From NCBI GenBank assembly GCA_019419545.1, contig DXZT01000007.1, positions 1-19,697 on the forward strand: a stretch of DNA of 19,697 nucleotides, read 5' to 3'. Made by a program: the position numbers and the translations under genes. The notes below the pieces were generated by a model that had not been told where the DNA came from, made no database searches, and was given only the letters and a program-made list of their open reading frames with translations. Shown piece after piece: positions 1 to 5,664 of this stretch. The stretch is from Collinsella sp. GTDB taxonomy: Bacteria; Actinomycetota; Coriobacteriia; Coriobacteriales; Coriobacteriaceae. The stretch's first letter is position 1. Every line of letters begins with the position of its first letter.

Positions 1-1
1 G

Positions 2-583
2 ATCGAGTCGATTAGGTTCGCGGAGGGGGCCGACAACGACGTGCTCGCCTACTACGTCGACGCGGTCAGGCGGGCGGCGGAGGAGAAGTCGAGGCTCGAG
101 GGGCTCGTCGAGGCCGAGGCCCGCAAGCCCAGGTGGCGGAGGAGGGTCGACTCCCTGCGCTGCCTCAAGGGCGTCGACACCGCGTCCGCCGCCGACCTCG
201 TGTTCGAGGCCGGCGAGTTCTCGAGGTTCAGGAACGCCCGCTCGTTCGCGGCGTGGGTCGGCCTGACGCCCTCCGAGCACTCCAGCGGGGAGAGCGACCG
301 AAGGGGCGCGATCACCAAGGCCGGCAACAAGCACCTGAGGAAGACGCTGGTCGAGGCCGCGTGGCACTACCTGACGTGCTCGGGGCGGCCGAAGGAGCCC
401 GCCAGGGGCCAGGCCCCGGACCGGGGCGCCCGGAGGCATGCCGCCAAGGGCGTGCGGAGGCTGGTCGAGAGGCGCGGGGCCCTGCTCGCGCGCGGGGTCC
501 ACGGCAACAAGGCGAACGTCGCCACGGCGCGCGAGCTCGCCTGCTGGGTGTGGGCGGTCGGCCTCATGGCCGAGGAGGCGTAG
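2..583 (+). CDS. IS110-family transposase, C-terminal part (5' end outside window)
   Basis: The reading frame is open from base 2 and ends at TAG 581-583, so this is the distal part of a gene that begins to the left. The translated region matches the C-terminal Transposase_20 domain of the IS110/IS116/IS902 family: a helix-hairpin-helix-like start (SLRCLKGVDTASAADLVFEA), then the block AWVGLTPSEHSSGESDRRG, which contains the family's catalytic serine region, then KAGNKHLRKTLVEAAW. IS110 enzymes combine a RuvC-like N-terminal domain (not in the window) with this serine-containing domain and are guided by an element-encoded bridge RNA. The tail after residue 110 of the visible part is rich in Arg and Gly. 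No frameshift is seen in the visible portion. Whether the complete element is intact cannot be judged. Confidence 0.9.
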   Translation: MESIRFAEGADNDVLAYYVDAVRRAAEEKSRLEGLVEAEARKPRWRRRVDSLRCLKGVDTASAADLVFEAGEFSRFRNARSFAAWVGLTPSEHSSGESDRRGAITKAGNKHLRKTLVEAAWHYLTCSGRPKEPARGQAPDRGARRHAAKGVRRLVERRGALLARGVHGNKANVATARELACWVWAVGLMAEEA

Positions 584-837
584 GGGGCCGGTCCCCCGCA
601 CATAAGCCGATCACCCCGGAAGCGGTTCGATCCGAAGCCGTTGAGGCGAACCTCAGGTCCCTTTTCTGCGAGCGCCCAGGGCGCCACACGCGTGCACAGA
701 CTGTCGGTTCGACGAAGAAGCCTCAGCCGTAGCAACGGATTGCCCAGCGAGAGATCGCCACGGGCGGATATTAAACTGCAAAGACGAGCGTCGGGAAGAC
801 ACGCCGAGGTCGCCGCGGACGGGTTGATATAGGGAGA
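584..837. mobile_element. Non-coding right flank of the IS110 element
   Basis: About 250 bases between the transposase stop and a REP-like hairpin. I see no convincing gene. It holds short hairpins (TGAGG-CGAA-CCTCA near 650; GCGCC-CAG-GGCGC near 675). Near 822-837 the string GGGTTGATATAGGGAG resembles the TTGACA-like, purine-rich termini common in this family, so the element probably ends there. A second candidate end is the CTTGACAATG string near 880. IS1111-type members carry the bridge RNA downstream of the transposase, so this flank could encode it, but I cannot show that from one copy. Confidence 0.4.
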
Positions 838-869
838 GGGCCTGACCCCATATCGTTGGGGCCAGACCC
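838..869. repeat. REP-like imperfect hairpin next to the IS110 end
   Basis: GGGCCTGACCCCA (838-850) can pair with TGGGGCCAGACCC (857-869) at 11 of 13 positions around a 6-base loop. It looks like an intergenic palindromic repeat that the IS110 copy has landed beside. Single copy in the window. Confidence 0.45.
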
Positions 870-945
870 GATTTTGCCTCTTGACAATGTCCTGCTCATA
901 TTAAAAGGAACGTCCCCAAGTGCCGCCCCAATGACCACCATGGCA

Positions 946-1112
946 ACGCCGCAGGTAGAGGGCGGACAGCGAAAACGCCCCTAAGCGAGCAAGGTGACGT
1001 GAAATGAAAGGGCGCTGACCTTCTGGTCGCGCCCTTGAAATTGAACGTCAGATTGCCGCTTAGGGGCGTTTGCAGCGTCGAGCAGTTACGGCGTTTGGTA
1101 AAACGCCGTAAC
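946..1112 (+). repeat. Family C structured element, copy 1 (167 bp, possible ncRNA)
   Basis: A second copy lies at 4381-4547 with the same length and no indels. Read on the plus strand it shows: a conserved 5' block (ACGCCGCAGGTAGAG); a 15-bp perfect outer stem (AAACGCCCCTAAGCG at 973-987 with 1057-1071); a long inner arm (TGACGT 995-1000 with ACGTCA 1045-1050, then tandem G.A/A.G mismatches, then AAGGGCGC 1008-1015 with GCGCCCTT 1029-1036, capped by GACC-TTCT-GGTC); and a separate 12-bp terminal hairpin (1085-1096 with 1101-1112, loop GGTA). The outer stem differs almost entirely between copies yet stays paired. Tandem GA mismatches occur only in plus-strand sense, which mildly favours a plus-strand RNA. 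On the minus strand it lies just after the lipoprotein stop and could act as its 3' hairpin. Confidence 0.75.
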
Positions 1113-1130
1113 GAACTACCGCGTAACCCC

Positions 1131-1688
1131 CTAGCTCAGCATTGCATCCATCATCTCGGAGTTGACGGAGTCGTCGGCAGACCACTCACCGTCGTCGTTG
1201 CAGGTGTACTTGAAGATAACCGTGGTCTTCCTGGGCTCGGTGGCCTTGGTCACATCGACCATAACCTGACCGGCCATCTTGTACAGCTCGTCATCGGAAG
1301 GAACCGTGTCAAGCGCAGCGACCTTCTCCTGATACTGGGTGGAGAAGTCCTCGACGATCTTGTTCATAGACTTGCAGGTGATAGAGACCTCGGCGGTCGC
1401 GACGCCCTTGTCCTCGTCGACCGTCACGTCGCCGATCTTGTAGTCAAAGCCCTCGAGATAGGTCTTGGCATACTCCTTGGGATCGATACCCAGCTGCTCG
1501 AACTCGTCGCCCGAAGCCTCCTCCAGACCAGAGAGGAAGTCGTCGCCACCGTTCTTGACCTCGTCAAACTGCGTCGTAAGATCCTCGGTGATGAGCTCCT
1601 CAACCGAAGGACCTCCACAGCCGGAAAGCACGACCACACATGCAACCAAGACGGCCATGAGGGGCGCAAGCAGCAGCTTCTTTTTCAT
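1131..1688 (-). CDS. Small secreted lipoprotein, function unknown
   Basis: 185 residues. The start at 1686-1688 is chosen because GGGAGGA sits just upstream and the protein then begins with a classic lipoprotein signal: MKKKLLLAPLMAVLVACVVV followed by lipobox LSGC, with the lipidated Cys at about residue 28. A longer upstream reading would place this signal internally and is rejected. The mature part is acidic and Lys-rich with no recognised catalytic motif (EDLTTQFDEVKNGGDDFLSG at its start, DDGEWSADDSVNSEMMDAML at its end). Repeated TAEVSITCKSMN and KTTVIFKYTCND strands suggest a small beta-rich or cystatin-like fold of the kind found in short Gram-positive lipoproteins, but I do not recognise the family. 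It is expected on the outer face of the membrane. A possible promoter lies at 1754-1783; the upstream PTS gene ends in its own terminator, so this is probably a separate unit. Confidence 0.85.
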   Translation of the reverse strand: MKKKLLLAPLMAVLVACVVVLSGCGGPSVEELITEDLTTQFDEVKNGGDDFLSGLEEASGDEFEQLGIDPKEYAKTYLEGFDYKIGDVTVDEDKGVATAEVSITCKSMNKIVEDFSTQYQEKVAALDTVPSDDELYKMAGQVMVDVTKATEPRKTTVIFKYTCNDDGEWSADDSVNSEMMDAMLS

Positions 1689-1753
1689 GTTGTTCCTCCC
1701 AATGAGCGGCACTGCGCTTCCCAGACGCGGCGCACGTTGTAATAAGTAAGCCC

Positions 1754-1783
1754 ATACTATCCGCTTATGAACACCCTCGGCAA
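1754..1783 (-). promoter_or_regulatory. Possible promoter of the small lipoprotein gene
   Basis: On the minus strand TTGCCG (1778-1783) is followed after 18 bases by TAGTAT (1754-1759). Each box matches the sigma-70 consensus at 4 of 6 bases. The 5' leader would be about 60 bases. Moderate to weak. Confidence 0.35.
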
Positions 1784-1865
1784 TGCGAAGGCACGGTCGG
1801 TTCGTTTTAGCGTCCGAACGGTTTGCAAGCCCGCCCAACGTGCAATAAAACGCTTTCCCGCGGTG

Positions 1866-1896
1866 CAATAAAAAAGTGGCCGGAAAACCCGACCAC
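1866..1896 (-). terminator. Rho-independent terminator of the PTS IIA gene
   Basis: On the minus strand GTGGTCGG pairs with CCGGCCAC (one U.G) around GTTTT and is followed by TTTTTTATT. It lies about 28 bases after the IIA stop codon. This is the clearest intrinsic terminator in the window. Confidence 0.85.
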
Positions 1897-1923
1897 CCTT
1901 GCACATCCTTTGGATGCCGCAGT

Positions 1924-2460
1924 TTACTTGCGGACGACCTTAACGATGGCGTCACCGGCGGCGACAGCGGAGTCGGCCTCGACGGCGAGTTCGACATCGG
2001 CAAACTCGGCGGTGTTGGACACGGCCACGACGACGCAGTCCTTGTAACCGGCAGCAGCGATCTTGGCGCGGTCGATCTTGAGAATGGGCTGGCCGGCCTT
2101 CACAACGTCGTCGGCCTTGACGAAGCCCTCGAAGCCGTCGCCGTTCATGTTGACGGTATCGACGCCAACGTGCACCAGAACCTCGATGCCGCTATCGGAC
2201 TGCAGACCCACGGCGTGACCCATGGTGACGGTCACCTTACCGTCGCAGGGAGCGTAGACCAGATCATCCTCGGGCCACACGGCACAGCCCTTGCCCAGAA
2301 CCTCGCCACCAAAGACGGGATCGGGCACGTCGGCCATCTTGATGACCTTGCCCTTGACGGGCGAGCACAGCACGTCGGCGCCAGCAGAAGCAGAGATGGA
2401 GGCCGGAGCAGCGGCAGCCGCGGGCTCAGGCTTCTTCTTGAACATGTCAAACAGACCCAT
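1924..2460 (-). CDS. crr: PTS glucose-type IIA phosphocarrier (IIA-Glc/Crr-like)
   Basis: 178 residues. The start at 2458-2460 has AGGAG eight bases upstream; longer readings run through promoter and repeat sequence. After an Ala/Pro-rich N-terminal extension (about residues 11-28), the PTS_EIIA_1 fold begins at VLCSPVKGKVIKMADVPDPVF. GHAVGLQSDSGIEVLVHVGVDTV contains both family histidines: His82 (auxiliary) and His97 (phosphorylated by HPr). GFVKADDVVKAGQPIL follows, as in IIA-Glc. The protein is complete but stand-alone: no IIB or IIC domain is fused or adjacent, so it probably serves permeases encoded elsewhere. The N-terminal MGLFDMFKKK could act as an amphipathic membrane anchor like the N-terminus of enterobacterial IIA-Glc; that is inference. 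Confidence 0.93.
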   Translation of the reverse strand: MGLFDMFKKKPEPAAAAAPASISASAGADVLCSPVKGKVIKMADVPDPVFGGEVLGKGCAVWPEDDLVYAPCDGKVTVTMGHAVGLQSDSGIEVLVHVGVDTVNMNGDGFEGFVKADDVVKAGQPILKIDRAKIAAAGYKDCVVVAVSNTAEFADVELAVEADSAVAAGDAIVKVVRK

Positions 2461-2509
2461 ACGTTTTCTCCTCTTGATTAAGCGCAACGTTGTGCGCATG
2501 CCTACGGTA

Positions 2510-2538
2510 ATAATAGTGCCAAATGGTTCAAATGCTAA
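2510..2538 (-). promoter_or_regulatory. Promoter of the PTS IIA gene
   Basis: On the minus strand TTAGCA (2533-2538) and TATTAT (2510-2515) are separated by exactly 17 bases, matching the consensus at 4/6 and 5/6. The leader of about 40 bases contains a small hairpin (GCGCA...TGCGC, 2481-2498) before the AGGAG ribosome site. Confidence 0.55.
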
Positions 2539-2619
2539 GGTGGGGACTCGAATCGCGAGCCCTTCCCGGTAGCGCTCGTGGAATGGAGCGTCTCCTTTGC
2601 ATCGCGGATCGATAAGCCG

Positions 2620-2725
2620 AGTATCGCCCGCGCACGGGACGGGCAGAAGCGGGCGCACCAAACCCGATACTTCTTTTCGCTCTCGAGTCCTGCCGCCGCC
2701 CCGTCCCTGACACTTCCTGATACCG
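2620..2725. repeat. Family F repeat, copy 1 (106 bp)
   Basis: It shares block order and exact length with 18608-18713. Blocks: AGTATCG, then CGATACTTCTTTTCGC (2665-2680), then TGACACTT-CC-TGATACC (2709-2725). AGTATCG and CGATACT can pair as a stem. The DNA between blocks differs between copies, as in hairpin repeats with changing arms. It lies upstream of the PTS IIA promoter. Confidence 0.65.
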
Positions 2726-2735
2726 ACCGAAACGT

Positions 2736-2771
2736 GCCAAAATAAACCCGTCCCTTTTTGGTAGGTTTGGC
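2736..2771. repeat. Short palindromic repeat with CGTCCC loop
   Basis: GCCAAA (2736-2741) pairs with TTTGGC (2766-2771); the loop holds CCCGTCCC, similar to the loops of family A. Single copy. Confidence 0.4.
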
Positions 2772-2798
2772 GAGTGTGGATTTTCGGACGCTTAACTA

Positions 2799-2866
2799 AC
2801 GAGTGTGGATAATCTCCCACTTTGAGGCCGTCACCGAGCCAAAAACGGGAGATTATCCACGTTCAT
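2799..2866. repeat. Family B palindromic repeat, copy 1
   Basis: The arms are 18 bases: 2801-2818 (core GTGGATAATCTCCC) and 2847-2864 (core GGGAGATTATCCAC). The outer part pairs through GAGTGTGG against CCACGTTC with two G.T wobbles. The loop includes ACTTTGAGGCC and GAGCCAAAAAC. Other copies are at 4237-4300 and 17378-17441 in the same orientation. An extra GAGTGTGGAT half-motif occurs at about 2772-2781. Confidence 0.85.
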
Positions 2867-2932
2867 TTTGGATGACCCCCTTGTACCAAGCCGAGCTCCA
2901 TGGTCAAGTAATAACGACTTCTCATCATTAGA

Positions 2933-3011
2933 TTGTTTACATCAATCCTAATAACTATTTAATCCTTAAACTCGTTATTAGAATTGATATGATTAGCCTA
3001 ATAACGAGTTT
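2933..3011 (+). promoter_or_regulatory. Fic gene promoter with overlapping operator repeats
   Basis: TTGTTT (2933-2938) and TATTTA (2956-2961) are 17 bases apart. Just downstream is a perfect 14-bp inverted repeat, AAACTCGTTATTAG (2968-2981) against CTAATAACGAGTTT (2998-3011), with a 16-base spacer. The half-site TAATAAC recurs at 2949-2955, between the promoter boxes, and TAATAACGA at 2909-2917. This is the expected layout for repression by a dimeric or oligomeric regulator. The Fic protein's own C-terminal winged helix is a candidate; that is inference. Confidence 0.65.
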
Positions 3012-3037
3012 CCGGCACTAAAGATATGGAGGGCGCG

Positions 3038-4210
3038 ATGCAAATCGAGGAGAACGGCCAGGGAACGCTCCGCAATAATCTATCGGGGAAATTGGCTTAC
3101 TATTCGTTTTTTCCAACGCCCTTGCAATCATTGAGGCAGCTAAACCTCACCGAGGAAACCTATCGCACGCTTTCCGCATGCTCACGAAAGCTTGGAGAGC
3201 TTGAAGGCATGCTCTACTTTGTTCCCAACGCCGACATGTATCTGACAATGTACGTGCGCAAAGAAGCACTCCTTTCTTCGCAAATTGAGGGAACCCAGTG
3301 CACGTTTGACGATCTGCTCAGCCCATCGCAAACACAACTCCATCATAAAGATGTCGCAGACGTCGTGAATTACGTCCGTGCTGTCGACCGCGGCGTAGAA
3401 CTGCTCAAAAAGATGCCCTTGTGCACGAGACTTCTTAGGCAAGTTCATGCGGTCCTGCTGGACGGAGTGCGCGGAACGGAGAAGAATCCAGGCGAGCTGC
3501 GCTCCTCACAAAACTGGATTGGCCCCTCAGGCTGCACCATTGCAACCGCATCGTTTGTCCCTCCAAACATTGAAGATTTGAGTAACACGCTCCAGGACCT
3601 CGAACGCTTTATCAATGAGCCTCAAGTCGAAATGGATCCGATTGTGCGGGCGGCGCTCGTCCATTACCAATTTGAAACTGCCCATCCATTCCTAGACGGA
3701 AACGGTCGCCTGGGCAGGCTTCTCATTACACTTATGCTCATCAATGATGGCGTCCTTCATTCTTGCTTGTTCTATCCATCGTTCCAGTTCAAGAAAAATC
3801 GAAGCGAGTACTACCGGCAACTCACATCCGTAAGGGAGAGAGGCACTTACGAGGAATGGATAGAGTTTTTCTGTAACAGTCTTCTCGAGAGTGCGAAGGA
3901 CTCGGTAGGGTCTTTAAAAAACCTTGTTGACCTCCATAACCGTTCCACAGCAACCATTACCGAAAATCTCGGAAGGACCGCTGCAAACGGGCAAAGGCTG
4001 TTGGGCATTCTTGAAGAGCACCCCATCGTCGACACCGCATTCATCGCTGCCCAACTCGATATCGGCAGGAGTACCGCGAGCTCGCTCGTCAAATCATTTG
4101 AAGAATTGGGTATCCTCCGTCCGCTCGACGAGTCAAGACAGAGATACCGGCAGTACGGGTATGAAGAGTATCTTACGATTCTCAGGGAAGACGCCGAGCC
4201 GATTAGATAG
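3038..4210 (+). CDS. fic: Fic-family protein AMP-transferase, self-inhibited, with C-terminal winged helix
   Basis: 390 residues. The start at 3038 is preferred over the ATG at 3026 because GGAGGG (3028-3033) is correctly placed for it. The N-terminal part resembles Fic_N and carries the inhibitory motif (S/T)xxxE(G/N) as SSQIEG (about residues 80-85), which marks a class II Fic whose own helix blocks ATP binding. The catalytic motif HPFLDGNGRLGR (about 216-227) is complete, with catalytic His and anion-binding residues. The last 70 or so residues (LLGILEEHPIVDTAFIAAQL, DIGRSTASSLVKSFEELGIL) form a winged helix-turn-helix. Such proteins transfer AMP to hydroxyl side chains of target proteins; the target here is unknown. 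The gene is visibly more AT-rich than its neighbours and lies between two family B repeats, suggesting acquisition. No separate antitoxin gene is adjacent. Confidence 0.9.
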   Translation: MQIEENGQGTLRNNLSGKLAYYSFFPTPLQSLRQLNLTEETYRTLSACSRKLGELEGMLYFVPNADMYLTMYVRKEALLSSQIEGTQCTFDDLLSPSQTQLHHKDVADVVNYVRAVDRGVELLKKMPLCTRLLRQVHAVLLDGVRGTEKNPGELRSSQNWIGPSGCTIATASFVPPNIEDLSNTLQDLERFINEPQVEMDPIVRAALVHYQFETAHPFLDGNGRLGRLLITLMLINDGVLHSCLFYPSFQFKKNRSEYYRQLTSVRERGTYEEWIEFFCNSLLESAKDSVGSLKNLVDLHNRSTATITENLGRTAANGQRLLGILEEHPIVDTAFIAAQLDIGRSTASSLVKSFEELGILRPLDESRQRYRQYGYEEYLTILREDAEPIR

Positions 4211-4236
4211 GCACCGCAGCCCAGGCAAATTAAAGC

Positions 4237-4300
4237 GAGCGTGGATAATCTCCCACTTTGAGCCCGCACACAGGCCAAAACCGGGAGATTATCCACGCTC
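4237..4300. repeat. Family B palindromic repeat, copy 2
   Basis: Arms 4237-4254 and 4283-4300 pair perfectly over 18 bp (outer GAGCGTGG with CCACGCTC). Compared with copy 1 the third stem pair has changed from T.G to C-G, so pairing is kept. It starts 26 bases after the Fic stop codon and may serve as its transcript end. Confidence 0.88.
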
Positions 4301-4309
4301 ATTTCTGAC

Positions 4310-4358
4310 TAGTCATTTAAGAACGTCCCCAATGACTACTCTAAGAACGTCCCCAATG
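4310..4358. repeat. Family A hairpin plus a partial repeat
   Basis: TAGTCATT (4310-4317) pairs with AATGACTA (4331-4338) around the 13-base loop TAAGAACGTCCCC. Immediately after, CTAAGAACGTCCCCAATG (4341-4358) repeats loop and right arm without a left arm. The same loop occurs at 17344-17366 and 17449-17483; a degenerate relative (AAGGAACGTCCCCAA) lies near 905-919. Confidence 0.75.
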
Positions 4359-4380
4359 CCCACCAATTCGGAGCAAGACG

Positions 4381-4547
4381 ACGCCGCAGGTAGAGAACGG
4401 ACAGCGAGCGGGTCGCATTTGAGACAAGGTGACGTGAAACGAAAGGGCGCTGACCTTCTGGTCGCGCCCTTGAAGTTGAACGTCAGATTGTCCAAATGCG
4501 GCCCGCGCAGCGTCGAGCAGTTACGGCGTTTGGTAAAACGCCGTAAC
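4381..4547 (+). repeat. Family C structured element, copy 2 (167 bp, possible ncRNA)
   Basis: It aligns without gaps to 946-1112. The outer stem is GCGGGTCGCATTTG (4408-4421) with 4493-4506, 14 bp including one T.G. It is almost entirely different from copy 1 but fully paired. In the inner arm a T-A pair of copy 1 (1005/1040) has become C-G here (4440/4475). The terminal hairpin (4520-4531 with 4536-4547) is identical to copy 1, and its last base is also the last base of the minus-strand pyrE stop codon. Confidence 0.78.
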
Positions 4548-5227
4548 TAACGCGCTCCGTACTGCTCGTAGTAGGCGTCGATGGCGGTCTTGAGCTCGTC
4601 GTCGATGACAACCTTGCCGTCGATCTCGTGGTTGTAGAGGGTCTCGACGACCTCAGCCATGGAGACGATGCTCGCGACGGGGAAACCGTACTTGGCCTCG
4701 ATCTCCTTCTGCGCGGTGGTCACACCGCCCTTGCCGACCTCCATGCGGTTGAGGGACACGATCAGGCCCTTGATCTCGACATCGGCAGCAGCCTTGACCT
4801 TGGGATAGGTCTCGTCGATGGACTTGCCGCTGGTGGTAACGTCCTCGACCATGACCACACGGTCGCCGTCCTTGGGCTCATAACCCAGCAGGTTGCCCTT
4901 ATCGGCACCGTGGTCCTTGGCCTCCTTGCGGTCGCAGCAGTACTTGACCTCCTTGCCGTACAGCTCGTGGTAGGCAATTGCGGTCACGACGGCCAGCGGA
5001 ATACCCTTGTAGGCCGGTCCAAACAGCACATCAAAGTCGTCGCCAAAGTTATCGTGGATGGCTTGGGCGTAATACTCGCCCAGCTTCTTGAGCTGATAGC
5101 CCGTCACGTAAGCGCCGGCGTTCATAAAGAACGGGGACTGACGGCCGCTCTTGAGCGTAAAGCTGCCGAACTTAAGAACGTCGGACTCGACCATAAACTT
5201 GATGAACTCTTGCTTGTAAGCCTCCAT
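4547..5227 (-). CDS. pyrE: Orotate phosphoribosyltransferase
   Basis: 226 residues, full length for the family. It converts orotate and PRPP to orotidine 5'-monophosphate in pyrimidine synthesis, in the cytoplasm, as a dimer. Evidence: LKSGRQSPFF (25-34), which binds orotate; the flexible catalytic loop DRKEAKDHGADKG (99-111), with the Lys/His residues that reach the partner subunit; and the PRPP-binding motif VVMVEDVTTSGKS (124-136). GAGGAG lies six bases before the ATG. No other pyr gene adjoins it. It is transcribed divergently from the leader and MgtA-like gene, with about 220 bases between their starts. The stop codon touches a family C element, whose first hairpin on this strand begins immediately and probably defines the mRNA 3' end. 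Confidence 0.97.
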   Translation of the reverse strand: MEAYKQEFIKFMVESDVLKFGSFTLKSGRQSPFFMNAGAYVTGYQLKKLGEYYAQAIHDNFGDDFDVLFGPAYKGIPLAVVTAIAYHELYGKEVKYCCDRKEAKDHGADKGNLLGYEPKDGDRVVMVEDVTTSGKSIDETYPKVKAAADVEIKGLIVSLNRMEVGKGGVTTAQKEIEAKYGFPVASIVSMAEVVETLYNHEIDGKVVIDDELKTAIDAYYEQYGAR

Positions 5228-5353
5228 GCGGGCTCCTCTCGTAATCGCGTACGTGCCTTCCAGTTTAGCGCAGGCGAAGCGTCGATGCGGGCGCGCTTTG
5301 GGGCCACGGCATTCTGTAAAGGCTTTGTCAGGGGAAATGGTTTTCCGAACAAT

Positions 5354-5386
5354 GGGGTTGACATGTCAAACCCCCTCATCAAGAAT
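5354..5386 (+). promoter_or_regulatory. Candidate promoter and palindrome between pyrE and the MgtA-like gene
   Basis: TTGACATGTCAA (5358-5369) is a perfect 12-base palindrome containing a consensus -35 box on each strand. On the plus strand AAGAAT (5381-5386) follows after 17 bases (4/6 match), which would start a transcript about 60 bases before the leader ORF. On the minus strand I see no good -10 box at 16-18 bases, so its role for pyrE is unclear. The palindrome may be a repressor site. Confidence 0.4.
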
Positions 5387-5453
5387 GCGGGCGGATTAAA
5401 AAGGGGTACGAGATACCCAAAGCGCGCTGCGCTCAGCCTTTAGGAGGTGTGCC

Positions 5454-5525
5454 ATGGAAGGCAGTCCTAGTCGAAAAACCTGCATGTCGCCCTCGGCACG
5501 CCGCGAGAACTCCGCACACGCATAA
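5454..5525 (+). CDS. Putative leader peptide of the MgtA-like gene (23 aa)
   Basis: A short ORF starting ATG 5454 and ending TAA 5523-5525 has a textbook AGGAGG (5442-5447) six bases upstream, as strong as the site of the ATPase itself. The peptide begins MEGSPSRKTC and ends RRENSAHA; it is rich in Ser and Arg and has two Pro. It ends 139 bases before the ATPase start. In enterobacteria the Mg transporter gene mgtA is controlled by translation of a short Pro/Arg-rich leader (mgtL), so a similar role is attractive here. There is no sequence homology I can assert. It may also simply be a vestigial ORF. Confidence 0.5.
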   Translation: MEGSPSRKTCMSPSARRENSAHA

Positions 5526-5551
5526 ACGCCACCGGCAGATCGCCAAAACCA

Positions 5552-5579
5552 CCACAAAGGCGCGCTGCACCCTTTGTGG
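5552..5579 (+). promoter_or_regulatory. Hairpin in the leader of the MgtA-like gene
   Basis: CCACAAAGG (5552-5560) pairs with CCTTTGTGG (5571-5579) around a 10-base loop. It lies between leader peptide and ATPase. The arms resemble the inner arms of the family E hairpin at 18716-18768, so it may be a decayed repeat recruited into the leader. A TTTTTT run at about 5613-5618 follows a weak stem and could be an attenuator. Confidence 0.4.
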
Positions 5580-5664
5580 GCTCAAGAGCTTGACGTGAGC
5601 GACATCTAGGTTTTTTGAAGCAAATACGACACGTACGCTAACTCCCCTCAACAAGGAGGACCCT

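Noticed and set aside
133..732. A 199-codon plus-strand frame overlapping the transposase
   Set aside because: Arg/Pro/Gly-rich out-of-frame shadow of the IS110 transposase; not a recognised protein.
1035..1742. A 235-codon plus-strand frame
   Set aside because: Shadow of the small lipoprotein gene that starts inside the family C repeat.
2533..2575. tRNA-like 3' end on the minus strand (ATTCGAGTCCCCACCTTAGCA)
   Set aside because: The T-arm does not pair and no acceptor, D or anticodon arms fit. It could be an attachment-site remnant, but no integrase or second copy is present.
3026..3037. Upstream ATG for the Fic gene
   Set aside because: The ribosome site GGAGGG lies inside this extension and is spaced correctly only for ATG 3038.
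4628..5443. A 271-codon plus-strand frame
   Set aside because: Antisense to pyrE, which is unambiguous.
5400..5664. Magnesium riboswitch (M-box) ahead of the MgtA-like gene
   Set aside because: I could not find the conserved M-box core; only a small ORF and simple hairpins are visible.
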